Below, in pieces: positions 10,576-20,460 of a DNA stretch of 64,000 bases. The notes beneath the pieces were generated by a model. That model was not told the DNA's origin. It searched no databases and saw only the letters and a program-made list of their open reading frames with translations. The translations under genes and the position numbers were made by a program. Position 1 is the first letter of the stretch. Every line of letters begins with the position of its first letter. The DNA is from Scleroderma bovista (taxonomy: Eukaryota > Basidiomycota > Agaricomycetes > Boletales > Sclerodermataceae): the NCBI GenBank assembly GCA_037178675.1, contig JAYMGJ010000474.1, forward strand, positions 45,049 to 109,048, written 5' to 3'.

Positions 10576-10886
10576 CAGACAAGCAAGAAAACAAGAAACA
10601 CCTGAGTGCCAGTGAAGGCACTTCTGTCAACAGCTAACTCATGACTAGGGTATGCCGGCGCAAGTCGTCGACAATGTTCGCCATAGTTGGTGCAAGTCAT
10701 TGACAAACTTTGCCTGGGGCAATACAGGTGCTCAACTAGGAGCTCACTGTCTGGCTCAAGTCGTTGACCGACTTCACCTTGTGGCTGTGCAGGGGCTCAG
10801 CTAGGAGCTCACTGTGGTCCACAGCGTCAAGCTAATTAAAGCGATGCTCAGGGAGCTGGAGCACTGTCTGGTGCATTGCTGCACAC
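10576..10886. other. Copia leader, inner part
   Basis: This is untranslated sequence between gag and the solo LTR-B insertion. It contains a repeated AAGTCGTTGACxxACTTxxCCT-type motif (three loose copies about 70-80 bp apart). No gene is visible. Confidence 0.5.
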
Positions 10887-12148
10887 TGTCATATCCATAC
10901 TTTTCCAGTTGCAACTCCGGTCTAACCATGGCCCGCCTGACCTCTCCTTAGGCATAGATGCAACTCCGGATCTAGTCCGGCCATCTCCAGCCCTATAGCT
11001 GCACTCCAGCTCAACTCTGGTCACTATGTCCATCTCCGCCTCAGGACTAACCCCTGTCTTCCTACAGACAGATCCGCGGTCTAACTCCTCCATGTCGGAC
11101 CTGTACCTACCACTAGTCGCTACTCCGGTTTCAGTCCGGCCACTCCCTTAGCCTTGTCTGCGACGTAGCCCAACTCCGGCTGATACATCCAACTCCAGCT
11201 CAGTTCTGCTCCTGCTCCTGCTCCACTTCCTCTGTCAGGTCCACCAAAGGCTTAGGACATTTCCATGTCCAACTCCGGACCTTCCTCGAGCTACTCCGCC
11301 CTTCCTCCACCTGTGCACTCCCTCTTGCACTCTCCGGTCATGCACTTCCTCCGGTCATGCACTTCCTCCGGTCCCACTTCCTCCGGTCCTGGACATCGCT
11401 CCGGACTTAACATTAGTTAAGTCCATCTCTGACCCTTACCTGTCCTCTTCCGACCTAGTTCCCTTGTCCCTGCTTTTCCTCTGTTGTCCCTGTAACTCTA
11501 GTTCCCCGTGTCTGCTTCTGCTCCAGTTTATTTTCCTGTCCCTGCTTTATTTTCTTGTACCTGGTTTATTTTCCTGTCTGCTTCTGCTCCATCCCTTGTC
11601 TCGACATTAAGGTGTTTACTTGTCACCGTATATACTCACCTTAGTTTCATTACTATATAAACTACCATACTCCGGCCTAGTAGTCCTTAGATCAAATCTC
11701 GACTAAGATACTCCCCACTCTGTACTACCCACCATGCTCTCCTAATCCCATCTTGTTCTCCTGAACTCCGGCCAACTCCGGCCTCTGTCCTATCTCGTCC
11801 CCTTGGTCCTATGTCCGATCCTAGCAAGTCTCCTACTTGCACGAGGGCAAAAGCCACCTCTGTCCCAGACTCGACGCTAGACCTCTCAGGACTTATCCCA
11901 CCTCTGGGATGTCCTTCGCTCCGGACAAACTGCGCTCAACTCCGGACCACTTTCCCGCGGTCCGGACTTACTCCGCAAAAACCCGGACTTACTCCCTGTG
12001 CTTCTCTAGTGCCCGGACTTTGTTTGTTTGACCCGGACTTGACTCTCCGCACTAACTAGCACCTACTAGTGTCTGGACTTACCTCCTCATTAGTTCCCTG
12101 CACCTCTGGACCTCCTAGTAAGATCGTCGAGGAGAACCGGTCTTGACA
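10887..12148 (+). mobile_element. Solo LTR-B, copy B1, in copia leader
   Basis: It is 1262 bp, starts TGTCATATCC and ends GGTCTTGACA, with a perfect CACAC duplication at 10882-10886 and 12149-12153. A TATATAAACT promoter motif lies near 11655. No internal region is present, so it arose by LTR-LTR recombination. Other copies are at 42996-44204, 50847-52101, 58654-59455 and 61676-63289. Confidence 0.92.
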
Positions 12149-12163
12149 CACACAGTGCACTCA

Positions 12164-12177
12164 CAGGGCTCATAACC
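12164..12177 (-). other. Copia primer-binding site, half-tRNA-iMet type
   Basis: Directly inside the 5' LTR the minus strand reads GGTTATGAGCCCTG. It is complementary to the anticodon stem-loop of fungal initiator methionine tRNA (CAGGGCTCATAACC as in yeast) rather than to the tRNA 3' end. Drosophila copia and yeast Ty5 use this half-tRNA priming mode. Confidence 0.75.
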
Positions 12178-12465
12178 TGTTGAAGCAATACCTATATATG
12201 TAGAGGAACTGCTACTCCAACTCACCTGTTGGGTGGAGTGCACAACCAGAGATGGTAGTGGTAGCTGGTTAAGAGCTGTTATATTATATAGGTGATGAAC
12301 ACTGTTTATATACAACAAATAGTGTGACACATGACTGTGACACATGATGTGTGACATGTAACATCTACTCTAAAGAGGACTATTACTAAGTCTACACTAA
12401 TATGGGTCGCAGTCTTGTGTGCACTTCGTCGATGGTTTATGCCAGGTGCATGTGCAACTTCAACA
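12178..12465 (-). repeat. Copia 5' LTR
   Basis: It is 288 bp, pairs with 3492-3753, and is longer by a 26-bp stretch. TGTTGAAG...CTTCAACA ends. GGTCG follows as the target copy. Confidence 0.92.
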
Positions 12466-12740
12466 GGTCGTACATGAGGCACAAAATGTGGCAATGTCAT
12501 GCACCATTGTGTCCCACCATATGTATTCCCATAGGTACAATAACATTTTCTTGGAGCCCAGATGAGCTAACAACAAATGTGCTTGGAACACTTCTGTCGG
12601 GTAGTCTTAAGCGTATGAAGCCATCCTTGGTAAGTGAGAAGTTCTTGAATGCTTTGGGGGTCTCTAATATCTTTCCAAAGAATGTGTCTTCTTTATATCG
12701 ACCCTCGCCTCCTGTAGGAGGTGTTTGTTATGTGGGTATG
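12466..12740 (-). pseudogene. Element O integrase N-terminal zinc region
   Basis: On the minus strand a frame reads roughly YMWWDTMVHDIATFCASCTT near its end, the second half of the His-His-Cys-Cys zinc finger of retroviral-type integrases. Its Cys-x-x-Cys is completed only after the copia element is removed (continuing TCQRSKPPNQKPYG from 3491). The upstream half encodes a KEDTFFGKILETP-type spacer. It is cut off on the other side by A1. Confidence 0.7.
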
Positions 12741-13342
12741 TGTTACGACCATGTCCAACTCCGGGACTTATCCGGTTACTCCGGTTGCATCGCAGCTCTG
12801 CAGCTCAACTCCAGTCGCTCAGTCACTTACTCCGGTCACAGTCGCGCAGTTATACTTCCGTTAAGCATGACACCTGGTCTATGCTCCATTCGCTCATTAC
12901 CACACCTCGCCATCTACCCTGCCTTGACGTGAGTTCTCCGTGAACTCGATATATCCTATACCTTGTAGCATTTTCACTGGACCTGACCTAGTCCTAACTC
13001 CGGTCATTCCTTGTCCGCTATTAGGTTGTTTACTTGTCACCATATGTACTCGACCCTAGTTTCTACTTAGTATAAGTACTCCGTAGTTTATTCTGTATAC
13101 CTCAGTCTGAAATCAACCATAGTCTCTACTCCTGATCTTGTCCGTCTCTGTCTCTGTCTCTGTCTCCCCTTCTTGACTGGAACCTACGCAAGGGATCAAC
13201 GCTCGTTGTCCTTAGTTGTTGAATCCAAATGGTCACCAACTCCGGCCGGACTAATCTCTTGTCCAGCCCTCTGCCCTCTCCCTTCGTCCGTTTCTGTCCG
13301 GACCTGACCGGACCCCCTACCGGAGTAGACCCGGACTTGACA
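12741..13342 (+). repeat. A1 5' LTR (LTR-A)
   Basis: It is 602 bp, starts TGTTACGACC and ends GGACTTGACA. The U3 region has a TATA box and the putative R start described at 13071-13113. A (GTCTCT)n run lies near 13142. Confidence 0.92.
13071..13113 (+). promoter_or_regulatory. A1 TATA box and self-primer at predicted RNA start
   Basis: TATAAGTACT at 13071 is followed 33 nt later by AGTCTGAAAT (13104-13113), the exact reverse complement of the primer-binding site at 13345-13354. The spacing suggests the transcript begins at this sequence, so its 5' end can fold back as primer. Confidence 0.75.
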
Positions 13343-13344
13343 GT

Positions 13345-13354
13345 ATTTCAGACT
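13345..13354 (+). other. A1 primer-binding site, self-complementary type
   Basis: ATTTCAGACT lies 2 nt inside the LTR and is the reverse complement of AGTCTGAAAT at the predicted RNA 5' end. No tRNA match is apparent. The next bases, ACTCACA-CTTG-TGTGGGT, form a short hairpin. Confidence 0.75.
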
Positions 13355-13411
13355 CACACTTGTGTGGGTTCACTGTTCCATACCTCGTACGCAAACTAGC
13401 TTCTATCCCTT

Positions 13412-14833
13412 ATGACCATGACTACGCGCTCTTGCGCTCGTACTGCTGCAGCACTTGCTGAAAAAGCAGGTGCAGTCGACAACCTCCACCTCTCTGCTGC
13501 CCATCAAGCCTTGTCTAACCGCAGGCAACCTCCGGCTTCCGTTAGCCAATTCCAGAGCTTCACAGCTCGAAACCCTACAGCGCCTTTGACTCCGCGTCGA
13601 GATGCTGCATCTCAGAGCCTTCATGGTTCTGCAGACTTAGGTCACCATGAATCCATTTCTGGTGATTGATTCCCTTACCGTCGCGAACCTGCCCGACACC
13701 AGTGGTTTGGCCCTGAGGACGGACCCGGAGGTGATCCGGATGACCCTGGAGATGGCGACAACGATGATGACGATGACGACGACTTCGTCGACGCCATGGA
13801 TGAGCTAGACCCTGGTCTAGCTGTCTTCCAAAACTTAGTGGTCGCCGTCAATCGCCTCTCCCGCTCCTCCCGCTGGACCAACGACTCCTCCTCCTCCCGT
13901 GCCAAAGTCCGTGAACTGGACACCTTCGACGGTACGGACCCAAAAAAGCTCAGGACCTTCTTGGTCCAGTGTGAGCTATGCTTCCAGGATCAAGCCAAGG
14001 CATTCTGCCTTGATAGGGCAAAGGTAACTTTTGCCCAGTCATACCTAAAAGGAATGACACTAGAATGGTTCGAACCGGACCTCCTCCACTCCGGTGATCC
14101 GGCTGACCGTCCACTCTGGATGGACAGTTGGGTCCACTTTGTCGCTGAGCTCCAGAGTACCTTTGGTCCTCACGACCCCATAGCTGATGCAGAGCATCAA
14201 TTAGAGCACCTCCAGATGAAGGATGCTCACCGTGTCACGCGGTATATAGTTGACTTCAACCGGCTTGCCTCGCAGGTCCAAGACTACGGGGATGGCGCGC
14301 TCCGCCGCCTGTTTTACTCTGGTCTCCCAGACCGCCTAAAAGATGAGATAGCTCGAGTTGGGAAACCCCTGACTCTGCATGGGCTTAGGGCCCTTTGTCA
14401 AGAGATCGACGTGTGCTATTGGGAGCGCAAAGACAAGATCTCTTGTACGACGAAGACCCAGTCCACCTCATCCCCTACCAAGCCCTCCAACTCCGGAGGC
14501 AACTCATCCAACTCCGGTCAGGAGAAATCCAAAACCAGAAACGCCTCCAGCCCCACCAACTCTGGCTCGTCCAAAACGACCAGCAACCAGTCCTCCTCCG
14601 GCTCTAGACCGGACTTAACCAACAAGCTTGGTAAGGACGGGAAGCTAACCGCAGATGAGCGCAAAAGGCGTCTGGACAACAACCTCTGCATGTTCTGCGG
14701 AGGTACTGGTCACTTTGTGGACAATTGTCCAAAGAAGACCAAAAAGGCCAAAGCTCGCGCTGCGGCCATCGCTGCTGAGTCTGGTAAGACGGACTCCAAC
14801 TCGGGTGCCAACTCCAAGTCAAAAAAAGAGTAA
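13412..14833 (+). pseudogene. A1 gag
   Basis: The frame has 474 codons. It starts MTMTTRSCARTAAALAE, has an acidic Asp-rich stretch (residues about 105-125), and a Ty3-type capsid region (DTFDGTDPKKLRTFLVQCEL, then YLKGMTLEWFEPDLL and STFGPHDPIADAEHQLEHL). A Ser/Thr-rich linker and a CCHC knuckle CMFCGGTGHFVDNC near the C-terminus follow. It would form the virus-like particle and bind RNA. A TGA at 13667-13669 replaces CGA. It ends at TAA 14831-14833, just after a slippery A-run that leads into pol. Confidence 0.93.
14821..14827 (+). promoter_or_regulatory. A1 -1 frameshift slippery site
   Basis: In the gag frame the codons are TCA AAA AAA GAG TAA, so the heptamer is A-AAA-AAA. After a -1 slip the frame is open all the way into protease. 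C1 has the same heptamer at the same place (29108-29114). Confidence 0.75.
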
Positions 14834-17800
14834 GCAGCTCCCGACCCTCCGCACAACCGGCAAGCTGTGTTGACTCCAGAAGTGCACCCAAGGAGGCTCG
14901 CCTCAACGTGTCCACTCTTTACAATCCTAACTCCCTTATGCCTCATGTTCTCCTTTTGTCTTACGATTTACCAGAACTTCGTGCGCTTGTGGACTCTGGT
15001 TCCACGCACTGTTTTGTAGATACCCAATATGCTCTCGGACACTCTCTCTCCACTTACTCCGTTCCCCCAATTGTACTCCGGCTCTTTGATGGTACCTCGA
15101 ATTTTGTAATTACTCAAGCCGTCGATCTATCAGTGAAATTCCCCGCATCCGGTGATGTCACCCCTATGACCTTCTACCTCACTCCGTTAGACTCTGAATG
15201 CTCAATTGTCCTTGGACATAACTAGCTCACCCGCTACAATCCGTTGATTGACTGGGTACTGAGCAGTTTAACTTTCTGGACCCCTGCACCAAGTTTGCTA
15301 GCGCCCCCGTCGACCCCCTCTCTGGTTCAGTCCAGTAACCCTGTCTCTGGCCTCTCTGGCCAATCTGACCCTGGCCTCGTGCCATCTGTCGACACTCCGT
15401 TTTGCCCCCCTCCACACATCTCTCTGATAAATGCAGCCGCATTTGTGCGTGCGTGCAAATTAGAGGGATCCACCAAATACCAACTTCAGCTGTGTCCTTC
15501 TGACACAGCAAAGGCTCGTTCTTCCTCCGCCTCTACTCCGCCAGACTTGGACATTGTCCCTCCAGAGTATCGCGATTATGCGGATGTGTTCAGCAAGGTG
15601 AAGGCCTCTGAACTTCCCCCGCATCGCGACTACGACTTGAAGATCGACCATGAAGAAGGTACCTCCCCTCCTCTGGGAACTCTCTACTCACTGTCTCCGG
15701 TTGAGCTCTCCGCTCTCCGGACTTTCATTGACGAGAATCTCAATACAGGTTTCATCCGTCCTACCACTTCCTCCCATGCTGCTCCGGTCCTCTTCGTAAA
15801 GAAGAAGGACGGCTTACTCTGCCTCTGCGTTGACTTCCGAGGCCTAAACAAAATTACCAAGAAGGATCGCTACCCACTCCCCCTTATCTCTGACCTACTA
15901 GACTCCCCTAGCTGTGCTAAGATCTACTCAAAGATCGACCTCCGGCACGCGTACCATCTAGTCCAGATTGCTCCGGGTGATGAATGGAAGACCGCCTTCT
16001 GTACGCGCTATGGGTCTTACGAGTGGTTGGTAATGCCCTTTGGCCTCACTAACGCCCCTGCAGCCTTCCAGCACTTTGTCAACACCATTTTCGCTGACAT
16101 GCTGGACGTCTGTGTCGTCGTGTACCTCGACGACATCCTCATTTACTCCGAGGATATGGAGTCCCACCAGCAGCACGTCCGGGAAGTGCTCTGCCATCTC
16201 CAGTTGCATGGCCTCTTCACCAAACCGGAGAAATGCGAGTTTCACTCGGACTCGGTAGAGTATCTTGGCTATCGCCTCTCCCCTGATGGTCTAACTATGT
16301 CTCCGGACAAGATCCAGACCATCTCCGACTGGCCTGAACCTCGAAAGGTAAAGGACATCCAGTCCTTCCTAGGCTTTGCCAACTTCTACTGCCGGTTTAT
16401 ATTCAACTTCTCGGACATCATGGTCCCTCTCACCCGGGTCACCCGGAAAGACGCTCCTTGGAACTTCTCCGAGGACTGTCGACGCTCCTTCAATGCTCTC
16501 AAGCACGCCTTCACCACTGCGCCCATCCTCACCCACTTCATTCCGGATACTCCTATTATTGTGGAAACTGACGCCTCCGACTACGCTGTCGCTGGCATCT
16601 TGTCTATCACCTGCGCCGACGGAGAGATTCGTCTGGTCGCATACTACTCCCAGACTTTGACCGCTCCGGAGTTGAACTATGACACCCACGATAAAGAACT
16701 CCTTGTTATCTTCGAGGCATTCCGGAACTGGTGTCACTACCTTGAAGGCTCTGCCTCTCCTATAGATGTCGTCACAGACCACAAGAATCTTGAGTACTTC
16801 TCGACTTCAAAAGTACTCTCCCGCCGGCAAGCCCGGTGGTCTGAGTTTTTATCACAGTTTAATCTTGTCATTCGCTTCTGCCCTGGTAAGCTCGGTGCCA
16901 AGCCTGACGCTCTCACTAGATGATGGGACGTCTACCCCAAAGAGGGGGATAGTGGCTATGCCCGGGTCAACCCCCAAAACCTTAGGCCAGTGTTCACTCA
17001 AGAACAACTCTCTAACTCTCTTCGCGCTACTTACCTAGAGTTTCCAGTTCTCCGTGCAGCCACAATCATGGACATGGAAACACTCCATAGTGACATCCTG
17101 TCCGCACTACCCTCTGATCCCATTGCCCAGGTCCACCTCACAGATCCACCGGACTCTCGCTGGTCCACCGACAAGGCTGGATTCCTTCGACTAGACGGTC
17201 GTATATACGTACCGGACTTGGACGACCTCCGTCTCCGGGTTCTCCGGTATCAACACGATCACCCACTCACTGGTCACTTTGGGCAAAACTGGACTCTAGA
17301 ACTAATCCGGCGTGAGTATACTTGGCCTGGTCTCAGGACCTTCGTCAAAGACTACGTCCAGTCCTGTACCTCCTGCGCAAGAGCTAAGACACCACGCCAT
17401 AGACCCTATGGACTGCTGAAACAGCTCCCCGTACCGGAGAAGCCATGGAACTCCATCTCAATGGATTTCATTGAGCAACTCCCCTCATCTACTGGCTTCA
17501 CAGCCATCCTGGTTGTGGTGGACCAGCTTTCTAAACAAGCCATTTTCATCCCTACCCACGACACCATCACTAGCCCAGAGCTCGCAAAGCTCTTCTTACT
17601 TCACGTGTTCTCCAAGCATGGTGTTCCCGCCCATGTCACTTTGGATCGTGGTACAGAATTCGTCTCACACTTCTTCCGGTCACTCGGAAAGGCTCTCGAC
17701 ATGCGCCTCCACTTCACCTCCGGTTACCACCCAGAGGGCGATGGCCAGACAGAGCGGTCTAACCAGACACTGGAACAGTACCTCCAGATCTACTACAACT

Positions 17801-18543
17801 ACCAGCAGGACAACTGGGCGGACCTACTCCCTCTGGCGGAGTTCGCATACAACAACGCACCAAGTGCTACTACCGGAGTCTCGCCGTTCTTTGCTAACAA
17901 GGGCTACCACCCTAACATCTCTGTTTACCCAGAACATGACATGACCTCTGCCAGGGCTCGTGACTATGCAGTCGACCTCGAGTCGCTGCATCAATACCTT
18001 CGAGAAGAAATGGCCAATGCACAACTTCGCTACCAAGGTCCGGCCGATGCCAAACGTACTCCGGCACCGGACTTCAAAGTAGGCGATCAAGTATATGTGA
18101 AAGCCAAATACTTCCGGTCTACTTGACCATCCAAAAAGCTATCAGAAAAGAATCTTGGGCCCTACACTATCATAGCACAAGTAGGCTCTCTCTCTTTTAC
18201 GCTACACCTTCCAGATTCCATGTGCGCCGTTCATCCCGTCTTCCATGTCTCCCAACTCAAACCGGCCATACCCAACACCATACCGGACTGGATACAACCT
18301 CCTCCGCCACCGGTGGAAGTTGATGGTGAACCGGAGTTCAAGATCTCTGAGATCCTCGACTCCAAGGTTGACCGTCGATGCAGAACATGCAAGTTGCTTT
18401 ACTTGGTACGTTGGTCTGGTTACGAAGGAACTGATGAAGAAATGTCATGGCTTCTCGCCACTGAACTTGGCAACGCTATGGAACTCTTAGAAGATTACCA
18501 TGTCCGGTACCCGGACAAACCCGGACTACTCGCGTCCATGTAA
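14828..18543 (+). pseudogene. A1 pol: protease, RT, RNase H, integrase, chromodomain
   Basis: All segments share one frame, -1 relative to gag. Protease: ELRALVDSGSTHCFVD, catalytic Asp. RT: PVLFVKKKDG, then VMPFGLTNAPAAFQ, then VVVYLDDILIYSEDM. RNase H: PIIVETDASDYAVAGIL, LNYDTHDKELLVIFEAF, TDHKNLEYF. Integrase: zinc part HLTGHFGQN...CTSCARAK, core MDFIEQLP, TLDRGTEF, DGQTERSNQTLE. Chromodomain about 18340-18500: KISEILDSKVD...LYLVRWSGYEGTDEEMSW. Nonsense codons: TAG 15223 (Trp site, GHN*LTRYN), TGA 16921 and TGA 18124 (both at arginine sites, from CGA). Otherwise it is complete. Confidence 0.93.
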
Positions 18544-18694
18544 CAATACTCTCGCTCTCCGTTTCTCTTATCTGTTTCCCCTATCTGTTTCACTCTGTAA
18601 TATCACTCACTCTCAAGTCATTGGAGGCCACTTTTCTTGTAAACAAAAGTAAAACTAATTTACATTTCTATTTACAAGACCTGGACTGGACCAT
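18544..18694. other. Gap between converging A1 pol and antisense gene
   Basis: The two genes end tail to tail here. The sequence is T/C-rich with TAAAACTAATTT-like stretches that may hold both polyadenylation regions. Confidence 0.4.
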
Positions 18695-19725
18695 CTACTC
18701 CAGCACACCGCTGCCAGGGTTCTCCTGCTCCTCATAGAGCCCCTGGACTTTTTGCTCGACCTCCTCCGGGTCGACCTCCGCCTCGCTATCCTCTGATTCC
18801 TCGTCCTTGTCCCAAGGTGCCGTGAAGAAACGGCACTCCTCGAGAAAGGTCTCGAGGCCGGCGCTCAGGCGGTCATTGGACCGCGATACGGATCGAGTGG
18901 AGTCCGCGATCCGGGACATCTGTCCCATCATTGCCTCCACCGCGGCTGTAAGCCTGTCCATCTGTTCCAGGAAGGGACCGGCGTTGAAACCGGACCTTGA
19001 CCCGGACGGACCCGCCACCTCCACTATCTCCTCGTCACCGGTAACGACCTTCGCCGTCTTCTTCTTCTTCCTCTTTTCACTGCCTCGCGGTGATGTCGCC
19101 ACCTCCTTCTCCTTTGCCTTGCCCTTCCCTTTTTCCGCCACCAGACCTGGACCCCCCACCTCTGGCCACTCACACTTTTCCTTCAAGCCGGCGCACTTTA
19201 TGCACGCCCGCTGCTTTGGCTTCTCCGGGTCGTGCTCGCACACCGCATGATGCTTTGCACAACACACGCATCTATACAAGGATTAGCAAAACAGAAACAG
19301 AGATAAAATAAAAATACTTACCGGACTTCTCCAACTGGACCTGCCTCTGGTTCCTCCCTCGCTCTCTTCTTCGACGCATCTTGCGCCGTCGTTTTCTGTT
19401 TGGCGGCTACCCCCACCGCCCTCTGTTTGGCAGCCTCCTCTGCCTGCTCGCGCGCCTTGCGCTCTGCCTCCGCCTTTGCATGCTCCGCCTCCTCGCGAGC
19501 CTTCCTCTCTGCCTCTTCACACGCTCTCCTCTCCTCCGCCTCCCGGCGCTGCCTCTCCTCTCTCCTCACCTGCTTGCAGCGACGATGCTCCTTCGCCTTG
19601 GCGTCGAGAACGCTCAACTCGTCCTCGCTACCGGACTGTAGCTCCGGCGTGGTGGCCTTCGTCCAGTCCTTGGACTCGACAACGGTAGGGGCAATGGGGG
19701 TGGTGGACTTGGCTGGTGCAGACAT
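18695..19725 (-). CDS. A1 antisense gene: spliced coiled-coil Zn2Cys6-type protein
   Basis: Exon 1 is 19725-19322 and exon 2 is 19271-18695. The 50-nt intron (19321-19272) has GTAAGT, branch GCTAATCC and TATAG, and joins in phase 2 to an open 326-residue protein. Exon 1 starts MSAPAKSTT, then DWTKATTPELQ, then a long Glu/Arg/Ala/Lys heptad-like coil. Exon 2 opens with a cysteine cluster C-x2-C-x6-C-x11-C-x2-C-x6-C (CVCCAKHHAVC...CIKCAGLKEKC), the spacing of fungal Zn2Cys6 DNA-binding domains. A basic SPRGSEKRKKKK patch and a Glu/Asp-rich tail follow. It is homologous to the gene at 32902-33978. The start is the first ATG matching the A3 copy. Role unknown; DNA or RNA binding is inferred. Confidence 0.75.
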
Positions 19726-19774
19726 ATTGTTAGAAGGCAAAGAAAACTGGGGGCAAAAGCAAACCGGTCTGATC

Positions 19775-19780
19775 TTTATA
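19775..19780 (-). promoter_or_regulatory. TATA box of A1 antisense gene
   Basis: The minus strand reads TATAAAG about 50 nt before the ATG at 19725. The A3 copy keeps CTATAAAGATCAGACC at the same distance (about 60167-60182). This supports a promoter separate from the LTR. Confidence 0.55.
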
Positions 19781-19875
19781 GATCCGCAATTCGTACTCAG
19801 ATAATCACTCCGGACTCTGCATTGTTTTAGGCAACCACACGACAGCCTCATTGGGGCCTCATGGGTTCGGCCCCT

Positions 19876-19888
19876 AAAGGGGGGATAC
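19876..19888 (+). other. A1 polypurine tract
   Basis: AAAGGGGGGATAC abuts the 3' LTR. C1 has AAGAGGGGGATAC in the same place, in a conserved GGGTTCGGCCC-type context. Confidence 0.8.
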
Positions 19889-20460
19889 TGTTACGACCAT
19901 GTCCAACTCCGGGACTTATCCGGTTACTCCGGTCGCTCAGTCACTTACTCCGGTCACAGTCGCGCAGTTATACTTCCGTTAAGCACGACACCTGGTCTAT
20001 GCTCCATTCGCTCGTTACCACACCTCGCCGTCTACCCTGCCTTGACGTGAGTTCTCCGTGAACTCGATATATCCTATACCTTGTAGCATTTTCACTGGAC
20101 CTGACCTAGTCCTAACTCCAGTCATTCCTTGTCCGCTATTAGGTTGTTTACTTGTCACCGTATGTACTCGACCCTAGTTTCTACTTAGTATAAGTACTCC
20201 ATAGTTTATTCTGTATACCTCAGTCTGAAATCAACCATAGTCTCTACTCCTGATCTTGTCTGTCTCTGTCTCTGTCTCTGTCTCCCCTTCTTGACCGGAA
20301 CCTACGCAAGGGATCAACGCTCGTTGTCCTTAGTCGTTGAATCCAAACGGTCACCAACTCCGGCTGGACTAATCTCTTGTCCAGCCCTCTGCCCTCTCCC
20401 TTCGTCTGTTTCCGTCCGGACCTGACTGGACCCCCTACCAGAGTAGACCCGGACTTGACA
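19889..20460 (+). repeat. A1 3' LTR (LTR-A)
   Basis: It is 572 bp, identical in layout to 12741-13342 but lacking 30 bp (GCATCGCAGCTC-type segment) between short repeats. Otherwise it differs only by CpG transitions. GTACG follows. Confidence 0.92.

Larger units (their letters stand above)
3492..12465 (-). mobile_element. Ty1/copia retrotransposon inserted in element O integrase
   Basis: LTRs at 3492-3753 and 12178-12465 begin TGTTGAAG and end CTTCAACA, a perfect 8-bp terminal inverted repeat. Target copies are GGTTG (3487-3491) and GGTCG (12466-12470), which differ by one CpG-to-TpG change. Minus-strand order is gag, protease, integrase, reverse transcriptase, RNase H, the copia order. Removing it joins the Cys-x-x-Cys of O's integrase zinc domain. 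It carries four later insertions: Tc1-like 4595-5433, CACTA-like 5846-6567, a solo LTR at 8050-8332 and solo LTR-B 10887-12148. Several in-frame stops make it inactive. Confidence 0.93.

Noticed and set aside
11811..12059. 82-residue frame repeated in every LTR-B copy
   Set aside because: It lies in LTR sequence, differs in length between copies and has no recognisable domain. Recurrence is due to LTR repetition.
14908..14910. ATG as an independent start of A1 pol
   Set aside because: The -1 frame is open from the slippery run without any ATG, and C1 shows the same layout, so frameshift expression is the simpler reading.
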